From Sorangium cellulosum (GTDB taxonomy: Bacteria > Myxococcota_A > Polyangia > Polyangiales > Polyangiaceae): DNA of 64,000 nt. Positions 26,436 through 35,025 of this stretch are shown piece after piece; positions within the stretch are counted from its first letter, which is position 1; each line of letters opens with the position of its first letter. Under the pieces are notes generated by a model. That model was not told where the DNA came from, ran no database searches, and worked only from the letters and a program-made list of their open reading frames with translations. Where the stretch lies: NCBI GenBank assembly GCA_020720045.1, contig DYPH01000001.1, forward strand, positions 21,749 through 85,748. Reading direction: 5' to 3'. Position numbers and translations under genes: made by a program.

Positions 26436-27470
26436 ATGATCGGCCGCCCGACTGCCCTCGCGATCGCCCTTGCCATTGTTGCCGGCGGCCTTCTTTTTGT
26501 GCCCGGCCGCAACTCCAACGGAGGGGTTGCCCAAGGACCGGCTCGCGCGGTGCCCTTGCGCGTCGGCATCGTGTTCGACGTCGGCGGGCGTGGCGACAAG
26601 AGCTTCAACGACGCCGCCTACGCCGGCTCGGAACGGGCCGTCCGCGAGCTCGGAGCCGACGTCGCTTACCTGGAGCCTTCCGGCGCCGAAGATCGGGAGG
26701 CCGGCCTAAGGCTCTTCGCGGCGCGCGGCTACGACCTCGTGATCGCCGTCGGCTTCATCTTCTCGCCGGACGTCGACGTCGTTGCGCGCGCCCATCCAAA
26801 TGTGCATTTTGCATGCATTGACTACTTCCCAGGCCGCGACGGCGTGCCGGCAAACGTCGCTGCCCTTGCCTTTCGCGAGGAGGAAGGGAGCTTTCTTGTG
26901 GGTGGCGCGGCAGGCTTGCTCTCCAAGAGCAAACACGTCGGCTTCGTCGGCGGAATGACCGGTCCCTTGATCAAGAAATTCGAGGTAGGCTACTCGTTTG
27001 GGGTCCACCGCACCTGCCCGGAATGCGTGGTTCATGTCGCGTATGCCGGGTCATCGCCAGATGCTTATCGAGATCCCGCAAAAGGGAAAGCTCTCACAGA
27101 GAGTCAGGTCGCAGCGACGGCGGATGTCGTCTACCACGCCTCCGGAGCGACCGGCCACGGAGTCTTCGAAGCGGCAAAGCTAGCCGGAATTTCAGCGATT
27201 GGTGTCGACGTCGACCAACACGACGAAATGCCCGGCGCCGTAGTAACCAGCATGGTCAAACGGGCCGATGTCGCAATTTTTGAAACGGTAAAAGCGGTCG
27301 CTGAAGGGCGCTTCAAAAGTGGCTTTCAAGTATTTGGCCTCAAGGAAGAAGGGGTCGACTGGGTCCACGAAGGGCCCCACGCCGACCGCCTTCCCGACGC
27401 GCTCAAACGACGCGTCGAGGCGCTCCGCGAAGACGTGAAGAGCGGCCTCATTCACGTCCCCGCCGAATAA
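26436..27470 (+). CDS. BMP/PnrA-family substrate-binding protein
   Basis: The 344-residue protein belongs to the BMP family of ABC-transporter binding proteins, whose best known members bind purine nucleosides. Family features are VGIVFDVGGRGDKSFNDAA, an IAVGF-type strand, and FREEEGSFLVGGAAGLLSK followed by VGFVGGM. An N-terminal hydrophobic segment should anchor or export it, but there is no lipobox cysteine, unlike typical BMP lipoproteins. No permease or ATPase gene is adjacent, so it may serve a distant transporter or act as a sensor. Confidence 0.88.
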   Translation: MIGRPTALAIALAIVAGGLLFVPGRNSNGGVAQGPARAVPLRVGIVFDVGGRGDKSFNDAAYAGSERAVRELGADVAYLEPSGAEDREAGLRLFAARGYDLVIAVGFIFSPDVDVVARAHPNVHFACIDYFPGRDGVPANVAALAFREEEGSFLVGGAAGLLSKSKHVGFVGGMTGPLIKKFEVGYSFGVHRTCPECVVHVAYAGSSPDAYRDPAKGKALTESQVAATADVVYHASGATGHGVFEAAKLAGISAIGVDVDQHDEMPGAVVTSMVKRADVAIFETVKAVAEGRFKSGFQVFGLKEEGVDWVHEGPHADRLPDALKRRVEALREDVKSGLIHVPAE

Positions 27471-27483
27471 GCTCCCACCGCCC

Positions 27484-29190
27484 TCAGGCGTTTCCGTCGA
27501 GGCGGACGTGCACGGTCTGCGTGCCGAGGCGTGGGGCGCTGACCGAAATGGCGATCGGCGATGCGTCGCCCGCGTGGACCTCGAAGCGGGCGAAGCTATG
27601 CGAGACGCTCCCGCGGCTCTCGAGACCGAAGATGCTGTGGGCATGTTTGCCGCGGCCCCAACCCTCCAGGTGGCCGACGGTCACGATGGCGCGATGGGGG
27701 TCGACAAGGCGGCTCCGATTGAGGACCTCGACGCGGATCGGATCGCTGTGTTCGAGCGCTTTTTTGCTCGGAACGACGTAGCTCGGGAGGTAGCCGGCGT
27801 TCGTGATCGTGACCTCGACAGTGACCCGGTCGCCGTGGCGTTCGACGGTTGTGGCGGTTACGGCAACCTGGGGGGCGAGGGCGGCCACGCGAAGAATCAT
27901 GGCGATTTGGGCGTCGCAAACGGCGTCAAGTTGCTCATTCGGCGGGTTCCACAGGCCGACGCGAACGTCCATTCCGCCGACCTCGACGGCGCCGAACTGA
28001 GGATGTTCAACCGCCTTCCAGGGGCGATTGATTCTCCCTTTGTTCTTCTCCCGATCCCAGACGCCGACCTTCTCCATCTCCTCGCGAGAAAGCTCATTGT
28101 AGCGGTCGACAAATCGCTTCTTTTTGGGGAGACCTACCTGCTCGAAAAGGTCCCATAGTTCACAGGCCCACGCGTAGATGCCACGCTGTTCCCAGGCGTA
28201 GTCGACGAGATCGCCATAGAGGGGCTTGTCGGCGGTGTAGGTGAACTCCTCAAAGCCATTCACCATCGGGTACTTGCCGTGGGTCTCTGCAAGATCTGAA
28301 ATTTCCTTCCAGATAGCAAGATCGCCAGCGTCCATCTTGCCATCGGGTACCGTCCCCGACGGGCGAATGTAGACGCCGCCAAAGCAGTGGTAGTTGGACC
28401 ATGCGAAGATCTCGGGATGATTCGCGGTAAACTCGACGACCGCCCGCGACTCCGGCTCGGAGAGCGGGTAAAGGCCGGCGCCCCCCTGCTCGGGTTCCGG
28501 TTTCCAGCCGTAGGGGAAGTTGCGATTCAAATCGACATCATTGTCGTCGAGGAAGTAAGGATCTGGGATATTTCTTCCGTCCCAGTTCTCCACAAATCCT
28601 TCGGGAAAGATCTTGTAAAAGGGCCCCTCGTCGTTGAGTCCCCGGGGCACCATCCAGCCGGGGACGACGGCGCTCTCGACGAACTCACCGGTCGCGTCGC
28701 GCTTCCGCAAGAGGGCGACCTGCCCGTCGCCGTCGACGTCGCCGAGGCGGAAGTAGGGCTTTTTCCCGCGCTGGCGGCGGTTGCGGGGGTTCGAGCGCAC
28801 GTAGCGCCCCTCGTTCAGAATCACCTCCGCCCCGTCGGGACTCATCCGCGGAAGTATGTAAAATACAACATTCTTGACGGTGGCCAGCTGGGTGGTGTTC
28901 AGCCCGTAAGTCGCCTCGCCAGCATGAATTTTCGCCACCGCCTCGGCGATCGCGAGCGACACGTTCGTCCCGCAGAGCTCGGATGCGTGCATGTTCCCGT
29001 CAATCCAGAACGCCGGTCGGCGGTCTTCGCGGGCGTCGGGCGTACCGACCGTCAAAAGGAGGAGTTCGCGCCCCTGCTCGCTCGTTCCGATCGACTGCAC
29101 ACTGCACACATCAGGGAACCGAGCGGCGAGGCCGGTCGCGGCGGCTTGGAGGGCGTCGAAGTTGAGGTAGTCGCTTCGGAAGTCCGTCAT
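27484..29190 (-). CDS. M14 family zinc carboxypeptidase
   Basis: This 568-residue protein has the M14 zinc signature HxxE in GNMHASELCG (His68, Glu71) with a later histidine in SNYHCFGG as third ligand, and a probable catalytic Glu in YAWACELWD. The catalytic domain spans about residues 10-400; the last 150 residues form a beta-rich domain (VTVEVTITNAGYLPSY) of the kind seen beside secreted peptidases. No signal peptide is visible from ATG 29190 or from the GTG five codons upstream. It converges on the BMP gene with 13 bp between stop codons. Confidence 0.92.
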   Translation of the reverse strand: MTDFRSDYLNFDALQAAATGLAARFPDVCSVQSIGTSEQGRELLLLTVGTPDAREDRRPAFWIDGNMHASELCGTNVSLAIAEAVAKIHAGEATYGLNTTQLATVKNVVFYILPRMSPDGAEVILNEGRYVRSNPRNRRQRGKKPYFRLGDVDGDGQVALLRKRDATGEFVESAVVPGWMVPRGLNDEGPFYKIFPEGFVENWDGRNIPDPYFLDDNDVDLNRNFPYGWKPEPEQGGAGLYPLSEPESRAVVEFTANHPEIFAWSNYHCFGGVYIRPSGTVPDGKMDAGDLAIWKEISDLAETHGKYPMVNGFEEFTYTADKPLYGDLVDYAWEQRGIYAWACELWDLFEQVGLPKKKRFVDRYNELSREEMEKVGVWDREKNKGRINRPWKAVEHPQFGAVEVGGMDVRVGLWNPPNEQLDAVCDAQIAMILRVAALAPQVAVTATTVERHGDRVTVEVTITNAGYLPSYVVPSKKALEHSDPIRVEVLNRSRLVDPHRAIVTVGHLEGWGRGKHAHSIFGLESRGSVSHSFARFEVHAGDASPIAISVSAPRLGTQTVHVRLDGNA

Positions 29191-29232
29191 TGCCCCATAC
29201 GCCACCGAGCGACGCTCTGCGGCAAGGGTTTT

Positions 29233-29241
29233 TGCTAGGAA
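29233..29241 (+). promoter_or_regulatory. Putative extended -10 promoter (TGC-TAGGAA)
   Basis: TGCTAGGAA lies about 50 bp upstream of the GH25/FG-GAP lipoprotein start, in the 101-bp gap shared with the divergent carboxypeptidase gene. It matches three other TGCTAG sites at plus-strand gene fronts. No -35 box is obvious. Confidence 0.35.
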
Positions 29242-29289
29242 TCGCCTGCCCTCCCCTCCCCGCGGTCCCCCTTTCGGGGTAGACCGGCA

Positions 29290-29333
29290 AAATGCGTCCG
29301 CATCGAACTCCGCGCCGCCTCCCGCTTCGCGGA
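29290..29333. repeat. Diverged 45-bp repeat copy inside a signal peptide
   Basis: About 40 of 43 positions match the repeat unit at 46-100. Here the repeat includes the ATG at 29292 and encodes the basic N-region of the lipoprotein that follows, so an otherwise intergenic repeat has become coding. Confidence 0.8.
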
Positions 29334-31565
29334 CCGACGCTTCGGCTCCGTGCCCTTGGCCTCTCTGCTGCCCTCGCGGCTCCGCTATTCTCCTGCGGGG
29401 GCGACGAGCGAGACCTGGGAACGACGACGGCGCCGCTCGTTGTCTGCGCGAAGGGGGCGACGACGCCAGGCATGGACGTTTCCTACTACCAGGGGACGAT
29501 CAACTGGGATGCAGTGAAGGCCTCTGGTATCGAGTTTGCCATCGTCCGCACCGGCGACGGTACCTTTGAAGATCCGCAGTTCCCGACCTATTGGAGCGAA
29601 GCAAAGCGGGTCGGTCTCATTCGTGGGACCTACCACTTTTTCCGTCCCGGTAAAGACCCGGTCCAGCAGGCCGATATCGTGATTGCGAAGGTTGGAAAGC
29701 TCGCTGCGGAAGACCTCCCGGTGACCGCCGACGTGGAAGCGACCGACGGCGTCCCTTCTGCGACGATTGTTGCAAAACTTCACACCTTTATCGACCGCAT
29801 CGAGGCGGGCACCGGCAAGAAGCCGATGATCTACACCGGGACCTGGTTTTGGGATCCCCAGGTAAAGTCCTCGGATTGGTCGAAGACGCCACTTTGGCTA
29901 AGTCACTACACAAATGGTTGCCCAAACTTGCCGGTCCCCTGGGCCGACTGGGCCCTTCATCAATACACAGACAAGGGGACCGTCCCTGGCATTTCCGGCG
30001 GCGTCGACCTCAACCGCTTCAACGGCACCCTTGCCGATTTGAAGGCCTTCGCGATTGCATCGAATTCCTGCGCGGCGGAAGTCTGTAATGGCAAAGATGA
30101 TAACTGCGATGGCGTAATTGATGACGGCGAGGTTTGCGAATTGGAAGCGCTCCACCGCGACCTCGCCAGCTACGCACCGCCACGAACGACCGACGTCAAC
30201 GGGGACGGAAAGGCCGATGTTTGCGGCCGGGGCGCTGCTGGGCTGTGGTGCCACCTCTCGACGGGAAGCGGCTTCGGCGCCGCGACCCCCGTCGTGGCAA
30301 TTTCGAACGCGGCCGGCTGGGACGACCCGAAGTACAGCAGCTCGCTGCGCATGGGCGACATCGATGGCGACGGGAAAGCAGACGCCTGCGCCCGCGGAAA
30401 AGACGGCGTCCGGTGTTGGCTCGGCTCGGGAACCGGCCTCGGCACCGAAGTCGTAGGGCCAAACCTCACCGACGCGAGCGGCTGGGGCGACCCCGCCTAC
30501 GGAACGACGCTCCGGCTCGCCGACTTCGACGGAGACGGTCGTGACGACGTCTGTGCCCTCGCGGCCAAGGGGGTCGCCTGCTGGCGCTCCCTCGGAACGT
30601 CCTTCGGCCCGCAGGTCGATGGGCCGGCTTGGTCGACGGCGGCCGGCTACTCTTCCGCGAAATATTACGGGACGTTCCGGACGGGCGACCTCGACGGCGA
30701 TGGTCGCGACGACGTCTGCCTTCGTGGCCCCGCGGGCATCGAATGTGCGCTCTCCGACGGCACCGGCTTCCCCAAGAAAGTGGTCGGCCCGGAACTTTCC
30801 GATGCGAGCGGCTGGGGCGACGTATCCCTTTGGAGCACGATCCGCGTGGCCGACGTCACCGGGGACGGGCGCGCCGATCTGTGTGCCCGTTCGAAGGTCG
30901 ACTACCAGTGTTGGGCGTCGACGGGATTTGGCTTTGATCGCGCCGTCGAAATCGCGGCATGGAGCGACGCCGCCGGGTGGAACGACCCGTCCAACTACCG
31001 GACAATTCGAGCAATTGACCTCGATGGCGACGGTGCCTCGGAGATCTGCGGCCGTAGTAACGACGGCGTTCAATGCTACAAGCCGGGCGGAACAAACCCT
31101 ATTTCTGGCCCCGCCTGGACCGACGCCGTTGGCTGGAGTCTGCCCGCCTACTACGACACGATCCGCGCAGGTGACGTCGACGGCGACGGAAAGGCCGACC
31201 TCTGCGCGCGCGCCGCCGCAGGTTTCCGCTGCATTCCGTCGACCGGCACTGGCTTCTCCGGGGAGGTCGCCTCGGCAGAATTTTCCGACAAGGACGGCTG
31301 GGGCAAGGAGCCTTACTACCCGACGATCCTGTTCGGCGGTCCGGGAAAGCCGCGCCCGCATCCTGGTTCCCGCGATGGCGGCGTTCCCGCCAGCGATGGA
31401 GGATCGGTGCAGGATGCAGGTACCAGCGGAGGGGACGACGGTGACGGCGATGGTGGCTGCGCGTGCCGAGCGGCAGCGCCCCACGGATCGGCATCGGCGG
31501 GCGGCGGGATCGTCGCAGTTGCGCTCCTACTAGGCGCCGCGCGGCGACGGAGGAATCGCCTTTGA
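29292..31565 (+). CDS. GH25 lysozyme-like lipoprotein with FG-GAP repeats and MYXO-CTERM-like tail
   Basis: The 757-residue protein starts with an Arg-rich signal peptide ending near the lipobox-like LFSC (Cys35). A glycoside hydrolase 25 domain follows (about 57-255) with the acidic residues of GH25 muramidases: Asp62 in GMDVSYYQG and Asp147/Glu149 in TADVEA. Then comes a CNGKDDNCDG metal-binding motif, as in MopE-like proteins, and about seven FG-GAP/VCBS-type repeats (DVNGDGKADVC and variants), probably a calcium-binding propeller. The end has a Gly/Asp-rich linker, a GGCACR-type cysteine motif, a hydrophobic segment and a final Arg cluster, matching MYXO-CTERM sorting signals. Expected location is the cell surface, acting on peptidoglycan. 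It overlaps the next gene by 4 nt. Confidence 0.92.
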   Translation: MRPHRTPRRLPLRGPTLRLRALGLSAALAAPLFSCGGDERDLGTTTAPLVVCAKGATTPGMDVSYYQGTINWDAVKASGIEFAIVRTGDGTFEDPQFPTYWSEAKRVGLIRGTYHFFRPGKDPVQQADIVIAKVGKLAAEDLPVTADVEATDGVPSATIVAKLHTFIDRIEAGTGKKPMIYTGTWFWDPQVKSSDWSKTPLWLSHYTNGCPNLPVPWADWALHQYTDKGTVPGISGGVDLNRFNGTLADLKAFAIASNSCAAEVCNGKDDNCDGVIDDGEVCELEALHRDLASYAPPRTTDVNGDGKADVCGRGAAGLWCHLSTGSGFGAATPVVAISNAAGWDDPKYSSSLRMGDIDGDGKADACARGKDGVRCWLGSGTGLGTEVVGPNLTDASGWGDPAYGTTLRLADFDGDGRDDVCALAAKGVACWRSLGTSFGPQVDGPAWSTAAGYSSAKYYGTFRTGDLDGDGRDDVCLRGPAGIECALSDGTGFPKKVVGPELSDASGWGDVSLWSTIRVADVTGDGRADLCARSKVDYQCWASTGFGFDRAVEIAAWSDAAGWNDPSNYRTIRAIDLDGDGASEICGRSNDGVQCYKPGGTNPISGPAWTDAVGWSLPAYYDTIRAGDVDGDGKADLCARAAAGFRCIPSTGTGFSGEVASAEFSDKDGWGKEPYYPTILFGGPGKPRPHPGSRDGGVPASDGGSVQDAGTSGGDDGDGDGGCACRAAAPHGSASAGGGIVAVALLLGAARRRRNRL

Positions 31566-32164
31566 GTCACGCGCGATTCGGGGCACTCGTGGGACTGAGT
31601 TTTCTTGGGAGTGCCTGCGGCGGCTCGCCACGATCGGCGAATGCAGTGCCAGACGCGGAAGTGACGACGGCCGAGGCCCCGGTTACCGTCAACATCGGCC
31701 CCGCAAAGATCGTCGCCGACGAAACGGAAGCCAGCCGGCGCTGCATCTTCCCAATCGTCGCGAAGAATTTCAAAGCTAATTCGAATACATGCACGGTCAC
31801 TTCCGGCGTCCTTCCCAACGACGGCGGACGGCTTCCGATCGCGCCGAACGTCCCGCCCCGGATCGGAATCCTCACAGCCCCCTGCGGCACCGTCGAAGGG
31901 GAGGTCACGGCGGATTTCGGATCCGCCGACGATGAATCGGGGCAACGGGCTATTTTCCGGGGCACCGGCACTGCGGATCAATTGAACCTAGAACGCATCA
32001 TCATCACCCCCTTCTTTGGGTGCAACTGGCGCGTTCGGGAGAAGATCTCTGGCTCGGCCCGCGACGGGGCCCTCCGCTACACCTACGCGGAGGAGCGAGT
32101 CGACGCGGGCTGCACAAATTCGTCGGCGTGTACCGCGTCTGCCATCCTCGAACTGGCGGAATAG
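31562..32164 (+). CDS. Small cysteine-rich lipoprotein coupled to the GH25 protein
   Basis: The TTG at 31562 overlaps the stop of the GH25 gene (TTGA). From it, the 200-residue product has a signal peptide with lipobox GSAC and several cysteines (CIFPIVA, NTCTVTSG, TAPCGT, FFGCNW, DAGCTNSSACTAS) that could pair in the periplasm. It belongs to no family that I recognise. An upstream in-frame ATG (31463) would place 33 hydrophilic residues before the signal peptide and is unlikely. A terminator follows at once, so the gene closes the operon and is probably a partner of the GH25 protein. Confidence 0.75.
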   Translation: MSHARFGALVGLSFLGSACGGSPRSANAVPDAEVTTAEAPVTVNIGPAKIVADETEASRRCIFPIVAKNFKANSNTCTVTSGVLPNDGGRLPIAPNVPPRIGILTAPCGTVEGEVTADFGSADDESGQRAIFRGTGTADQLNLERIIITPFFGCNWRVREKISGSARDGALRYTYAEERVDAGCTNSSACTASAILELAE

Positions 32165-32170
32165 ACAAAG

Positions 32171-32196
32171 AAAAGCCCCTCATCAGAGGGGCTTTT
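32171..32196. terminator. Bidirectional terminator
   Basis: AAAAGCCCCTC and GAGGGGCTTTT form a perfect 11-bp stem with a 4-base loop. It lies between the convergent lipoprotein and gcvH genes, with A and T runs suited to both strands. Confidence 0.9.
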
Positions 32197-32224
32197 CAAC
32201 AGACCGCGCGGCGTGAACCGGCGA

Positions 32225-32608
32225 TCACTGCTTGGCGAGGTGGGCTTCGTAGTCGGCGGCGTTGAGGAGGCCGGTCACGTCGGCGTCGGCTTCGAGGACG
32301 ATCATCCACGCCTTTCCATAGCAGTCGTCATTGACGAGCTCGGGAGCGCTATCCAAAGCACCATTGACTTCGACGATCGTGCCACTGAGCGGCGCGTAGA
32401 GATCGCTCAGCGTCTTCACGCTCTCGATGGTGCCGAAGGCTTTGCCTGCTTCGATCTTCTGGCCGACCTTGGCGTCCAAGGAGACGAGCGTGATGTCACC
32501 GAGCTGCTCGACGGCGAACGCGGTCACGCCGACGGTGACCTTGCGCCCTTCGACGCGGGCCCACTCGTGGTCTTTTGTGTACTGGAGGTCAGCGGGGACG
32601 GTGCTCAT
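32225..32608 (-). CDS. gcvH: Glycine cleavage system H protein
   Basis: This 127-residue carrier shuttles the aminomethyl group of glycine between the P and T proteins. The lipoylated lysine is Lys65 in ESVKTLSD, preceded by the typical GTIES turn. The N-terminal YTKDHEWARVEG and the AELVNDD-like segment are standard. The gene follows gcvT by 3 bp. gcvP, encoding the decarboxylating subunit, is not in the window. Confidence 0.97.
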   Translation of the reverse strand: MSTVPADLQYTKDHEWARVEGRKVTVGVTAFAVEQLGDITLVSLDAKVGQKIEAGKAFGTIESVKTLSDLYAPLSGTIVEVNGALDSAPELVNDDCYGKAWMIVLEADADVTGLLNAADYEAHLAKQ

Positions 32609-32611
32609 TTT

Positions 32612-33745
32612 TCAGTTTCCTTTCGAACGCTTGTAGAAGGGCGTCTTCACAACAATGGCCGCGATCGCCTTGCCGCGGCAATCGACGAAGAACTCGGTTC
32701 CGACCTCGGCAAGGGCCGCCGGCAGGTAGCCGAGGCCGATGTTCTTATTGAGCGTCGGTGCGGGGCTCCCGCTCGTGCAGATGCCAACGACATTGCCGTC
32801 CTTGTCCTGAAGGGGGTAGCCGTGGCGGGCGATCCCCTTGCCGGTCACTTCAAAGCCGACAAGTTTCCGGGGCAAACCGGCTTCTTTCGCCGCCTTCAGC
32901 GCTTCTTTCCCGACGAACATCTCTTTTTCAAACTTCACAACCCAGCCGAGGCCGGCTTCGAGGGGGTTGGTCGTCTCGTCGATCTCGTTCCCGTACAGGG
33001 AGAGGCGCGCTTCGAGGCGGAGGGTATCTCGGCAGGCGAGACCGCAGGGCTCGATGCCAAATTCACGCCCGATTTCGAGCAGTTGACGCCAGAGGCTCGG
33101 CGCATCGGCGAGGTCGCAGAAGATCTCGACGCCGTCCTCGCCGGTGTAACCGGTGCGCGCGACGGTCGCGCGGACGTTGCAAAGAACGCCATCGGTGAAC
33201 GAAAACGGGCGGAGCTGGGAAAGGCCCGGTCCGTCGCCACCGCAGCGAGCAAGAATTTCAAACGCTTTCGGCCCCTGGAGGGCGAGGAGCGCCGTCTTGT
33301 CGGAGACGTCTTCAAAGTCGCAGTGGTTCTCGGCAGCCTTCTTGAAGACGCCGACGATCTTCGCGCGATTTGACGCATTGCAGACGATCAGGAAGCGATC
33401 GCGGGCCGCCTTGTAGACGATGAGATCGTCAAGAACCTTCCCGTCCTCGTTGCAGCAGCAGGTGTAAAGCGCCTGGCCGTCTTGGAGGCGGCTGCAGTCG
33501 TTCGTCACGAGGTAGTCGACGACCTGGGCGGCATACTCGCCGGAGAGGACGAGCTCCCCCATGTGGCAGACGTCAAAGAGGCCGGCCGCGGTACGGACCG
33601 CCTGGTGCTCCTTGACGACACCTGCATACTGCACCGGCATTTCGTAGCCGGCGAAGGGGACGAGCCGCCCCCCGAGCGCTTTGTGCTCGGCGTGGAGCAC
33701 CGTCTGCTGGAGCGGGGTCTGCGGGGCGTTGGATTCGTCGCTCAT
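32612..33745 (-). CDS. gcvT: Glycine cleavage system T protein (aminomethyltransferase)
   Basis: The 377-residue enzyme releases ammonia and moves the methylene group from the H-protein to tetrahydrofolate. Family motifs include [34 protein letters not shown], the substrate-binding [15 protein letters not shown] and the C-terminal barrel. No Shine-Dalgarno sequence is seen; TAGGTC on the minus strand lies 9 nt before ATG 33745. I looked for a glycine riboswitch in the 170-bp upstream gap and did not see one. It forms an operon with gcvH. Confidence 0.97.
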   Translation of the reverse strand: MSDESNAPQTPLQQTVLHAEHKALGGRLVPFAGYEMPVQYAGVVKEHQAVRTAAGLFDVCHMGELVLSGEYAAQVVDYLVTNDCSRLQDGQALYTCCCNEDGKVLDDLIVYKAARDRFLIVCNASNRAKIVGVFKKAAENHCDFEDVSDKTALLALQGPKAFEILARCGGDGPGLSQLRPFSFTDGVLCNVRATVARTGYTGEDGVEIFCDLADAPSLWRQLLEIGREFGIEPCGLACRDTLRLEARLSLYGNEIDETTNPLEAGLGWVVKFEKEMFVGKEALKAAKEAGLPRKLVGFEVTGKGIARHGYPLQDKDGNVVGICTSGSPAPTLNKNIGLGYLPAALAEVGTEFFVDCRGKAIAAIVVKTPFYKRSKGN

Positions 33746-33915
33746 GGAGTCGGCGACCTAGCTCATCTCGTGGAATTTTACCCGCGCTAAGTGTGCGGCG
33801 GCGCGCATCCAAGCGGCCCGGCCCGGCCATGATTCCAGGTTGCGCAATCCTCAGAATGAATCTCTATTCACTTCCTGACTTGACGCAATGAGCCAACCTC
33901 GGAAAGCTTGTGCGT

Positions 33916-34782
33916 ATGAGCACTCCGACGCCCCCGTCCCCGTTCCCAACCGCCACCAACCCGTGGGATCGCGCGGCGGCAGGCTACCTCACCGAGTGGG
34001 TACCGCGTTTTGTCCCCTACCATCGGAACTTGATCGCCGAACTCGCGCTCGGGGAGAGCCAGAAGGTTCTCGTCGTTGGCGCCGGCCCCGGCTCCGAGGC
34101 AGTCATTGCAGCGCGGCAGGTCGGCCCTCGTGGGCGCGTGCGGGCGACCGACACGAGTGAACAGATGGTTGCACTCTGCAGCGATCAGGCGAAGCGGGCC
34201 GGCCTCGATGGCGTGATTGAGAGCGCCGCCGGCGACGTCGCCGACACGATCGGTGGTCCCTGGGACGCCGTCGTCTCCGCCTTCGGCCTCTGGCAAATCG
34301 CCGACGACGCTCGCGTCGCCGTGGTGCGCGGTTGGGGCGAAGCGCTCGCGCCCGGCGGGAAGGTCGGCGTGCTCACCTGGGGGCCAACCGACGCGACCGG
34401 CCCCTTTGAGCTGCTTTCGGCGTCCCTCCGCGAAATCGTTCCGAGTTTCCGCCAAACAAACCGCCAACGCCTCGCCGCTCGCGAGCCGATGGAGCAGCTG
34501 TTCAAGGACGCCGGCCTCTCGATGGTTCGATTGACGGTCGTCGCCCACCCGCATCATTTTTCCACCGCCGAGCAGTTCGTCGCCTCCCTCCGCGACGCCT
34601 GCACGTGGCGCTCCGTCTGGGACGAACTTGGGAACGAAACGCTAAATCGCGTCGCTGCGAGCTTTTACGACAAAGTCGGCGGCCCGGAATCGCCGCTCAA
34701 CTTCGATCCGGCGGCCACGCTCGCGATCGCCTCCCGCCCCGGCGAAGAGGTTGTACTTTCCACGCGTACGATCATCGGGTGA
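33916..34782 (+). CDS. Class I SAM-dependent methyltransferase
   Basis: In this 288-residue protein the SAM-binding motif I is VLVVGAGPGSE (about 50-60), followed by the acidic ribose-binding strand RATDTSEQM and the motif IV-like VVSAFGLWQI. It resembles UbiE/ArsM-type small-molecule methyltransferases; the substrate cannot be read from the sequence. It lies just before metK, which makes SAM, though a 240-bp gap separates them. GTG 33910 is an alternative start. It contains an exact TGCA-N3-TGCA site at 34170. Confidence 0.85.
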   Translation: MSTPTPPSPFPTATNPWDRAAAGYLTEWVPRFVPYHRNLIAELALGESQKVLVVGAGPGSEAVIAARQVGPRGRVRATDTSEQMVALCSDQAKRAGLDGVIESAAGDVADTIGGPWDAVVSAFGLWQIADDARVAVVRGWGEALAPGGKVGVLTWGPTDATGPFELLSASLREIVPSFRQTNRQRLAAREPMEQLFKDAGLSMVRLTVVAHPHHFSTAEQFVASLRDACTWRSVWDELGNETLNRVAASFYDKVGGPESPLNFDPAATLAIASRPGEEVVLSTRTIIG

Positions 34783-34859
34783 ACGCCGGAAACGCGCGAC
34801 GCACCAAGTAACTGTTGTCGCCTTCGCGTCATTTCTTTAGAGCGAAGGAACCTGCACTC

Positions 34860-34908
34860 GTGCTCACCGGTTCTCCACCGTTCTTCGCGGTTCCGGACGG
34901 GCGAGCAC
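34860..34908 (+). other. Nested hairpin in the metK 5' region
   Basis: Three nested pairings can form: GTGCTC (34860-34865) with GAGCAC (34903-34908), CCGG (34867-34870) with CCGG (34893-34896), and ACCG (34877-34880) with CGGT (34888-34891). It lies about 120 bp before the metK start in the 243-bp gap after the methyltransferase gene. It does not match the SAM riboswitch classes that I know. It could be part of a structured leader or a weak terminator for the upstream gene. Confidence 0.3.
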
Positions 34909-35025
34909 ATCTCCAATCGCTGCGCCGACGGGCGCCGCATTTTGGGGGGCGGTTTCATCGCCCCTCGCTTATCGCGCCCTGCTCGCAGCCGCGCGACAGC
35001 CCCTCTCCCGAGGTCTACGCACCAA

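Noticed and set aside
33746-33915. Glycine riboswitch before gcvT
   Set aside because: No conserved glycine-aptamer core could be seen on the minus strand, and a -10-like element lies only 9 nt before the start codon.
34783-35025. Known SAM riboswitch before metK
   Set aside because: The hairpin present does not match SAM-I, SAM-II or SAM/SAH cores; it is reported only as an unknown structure.
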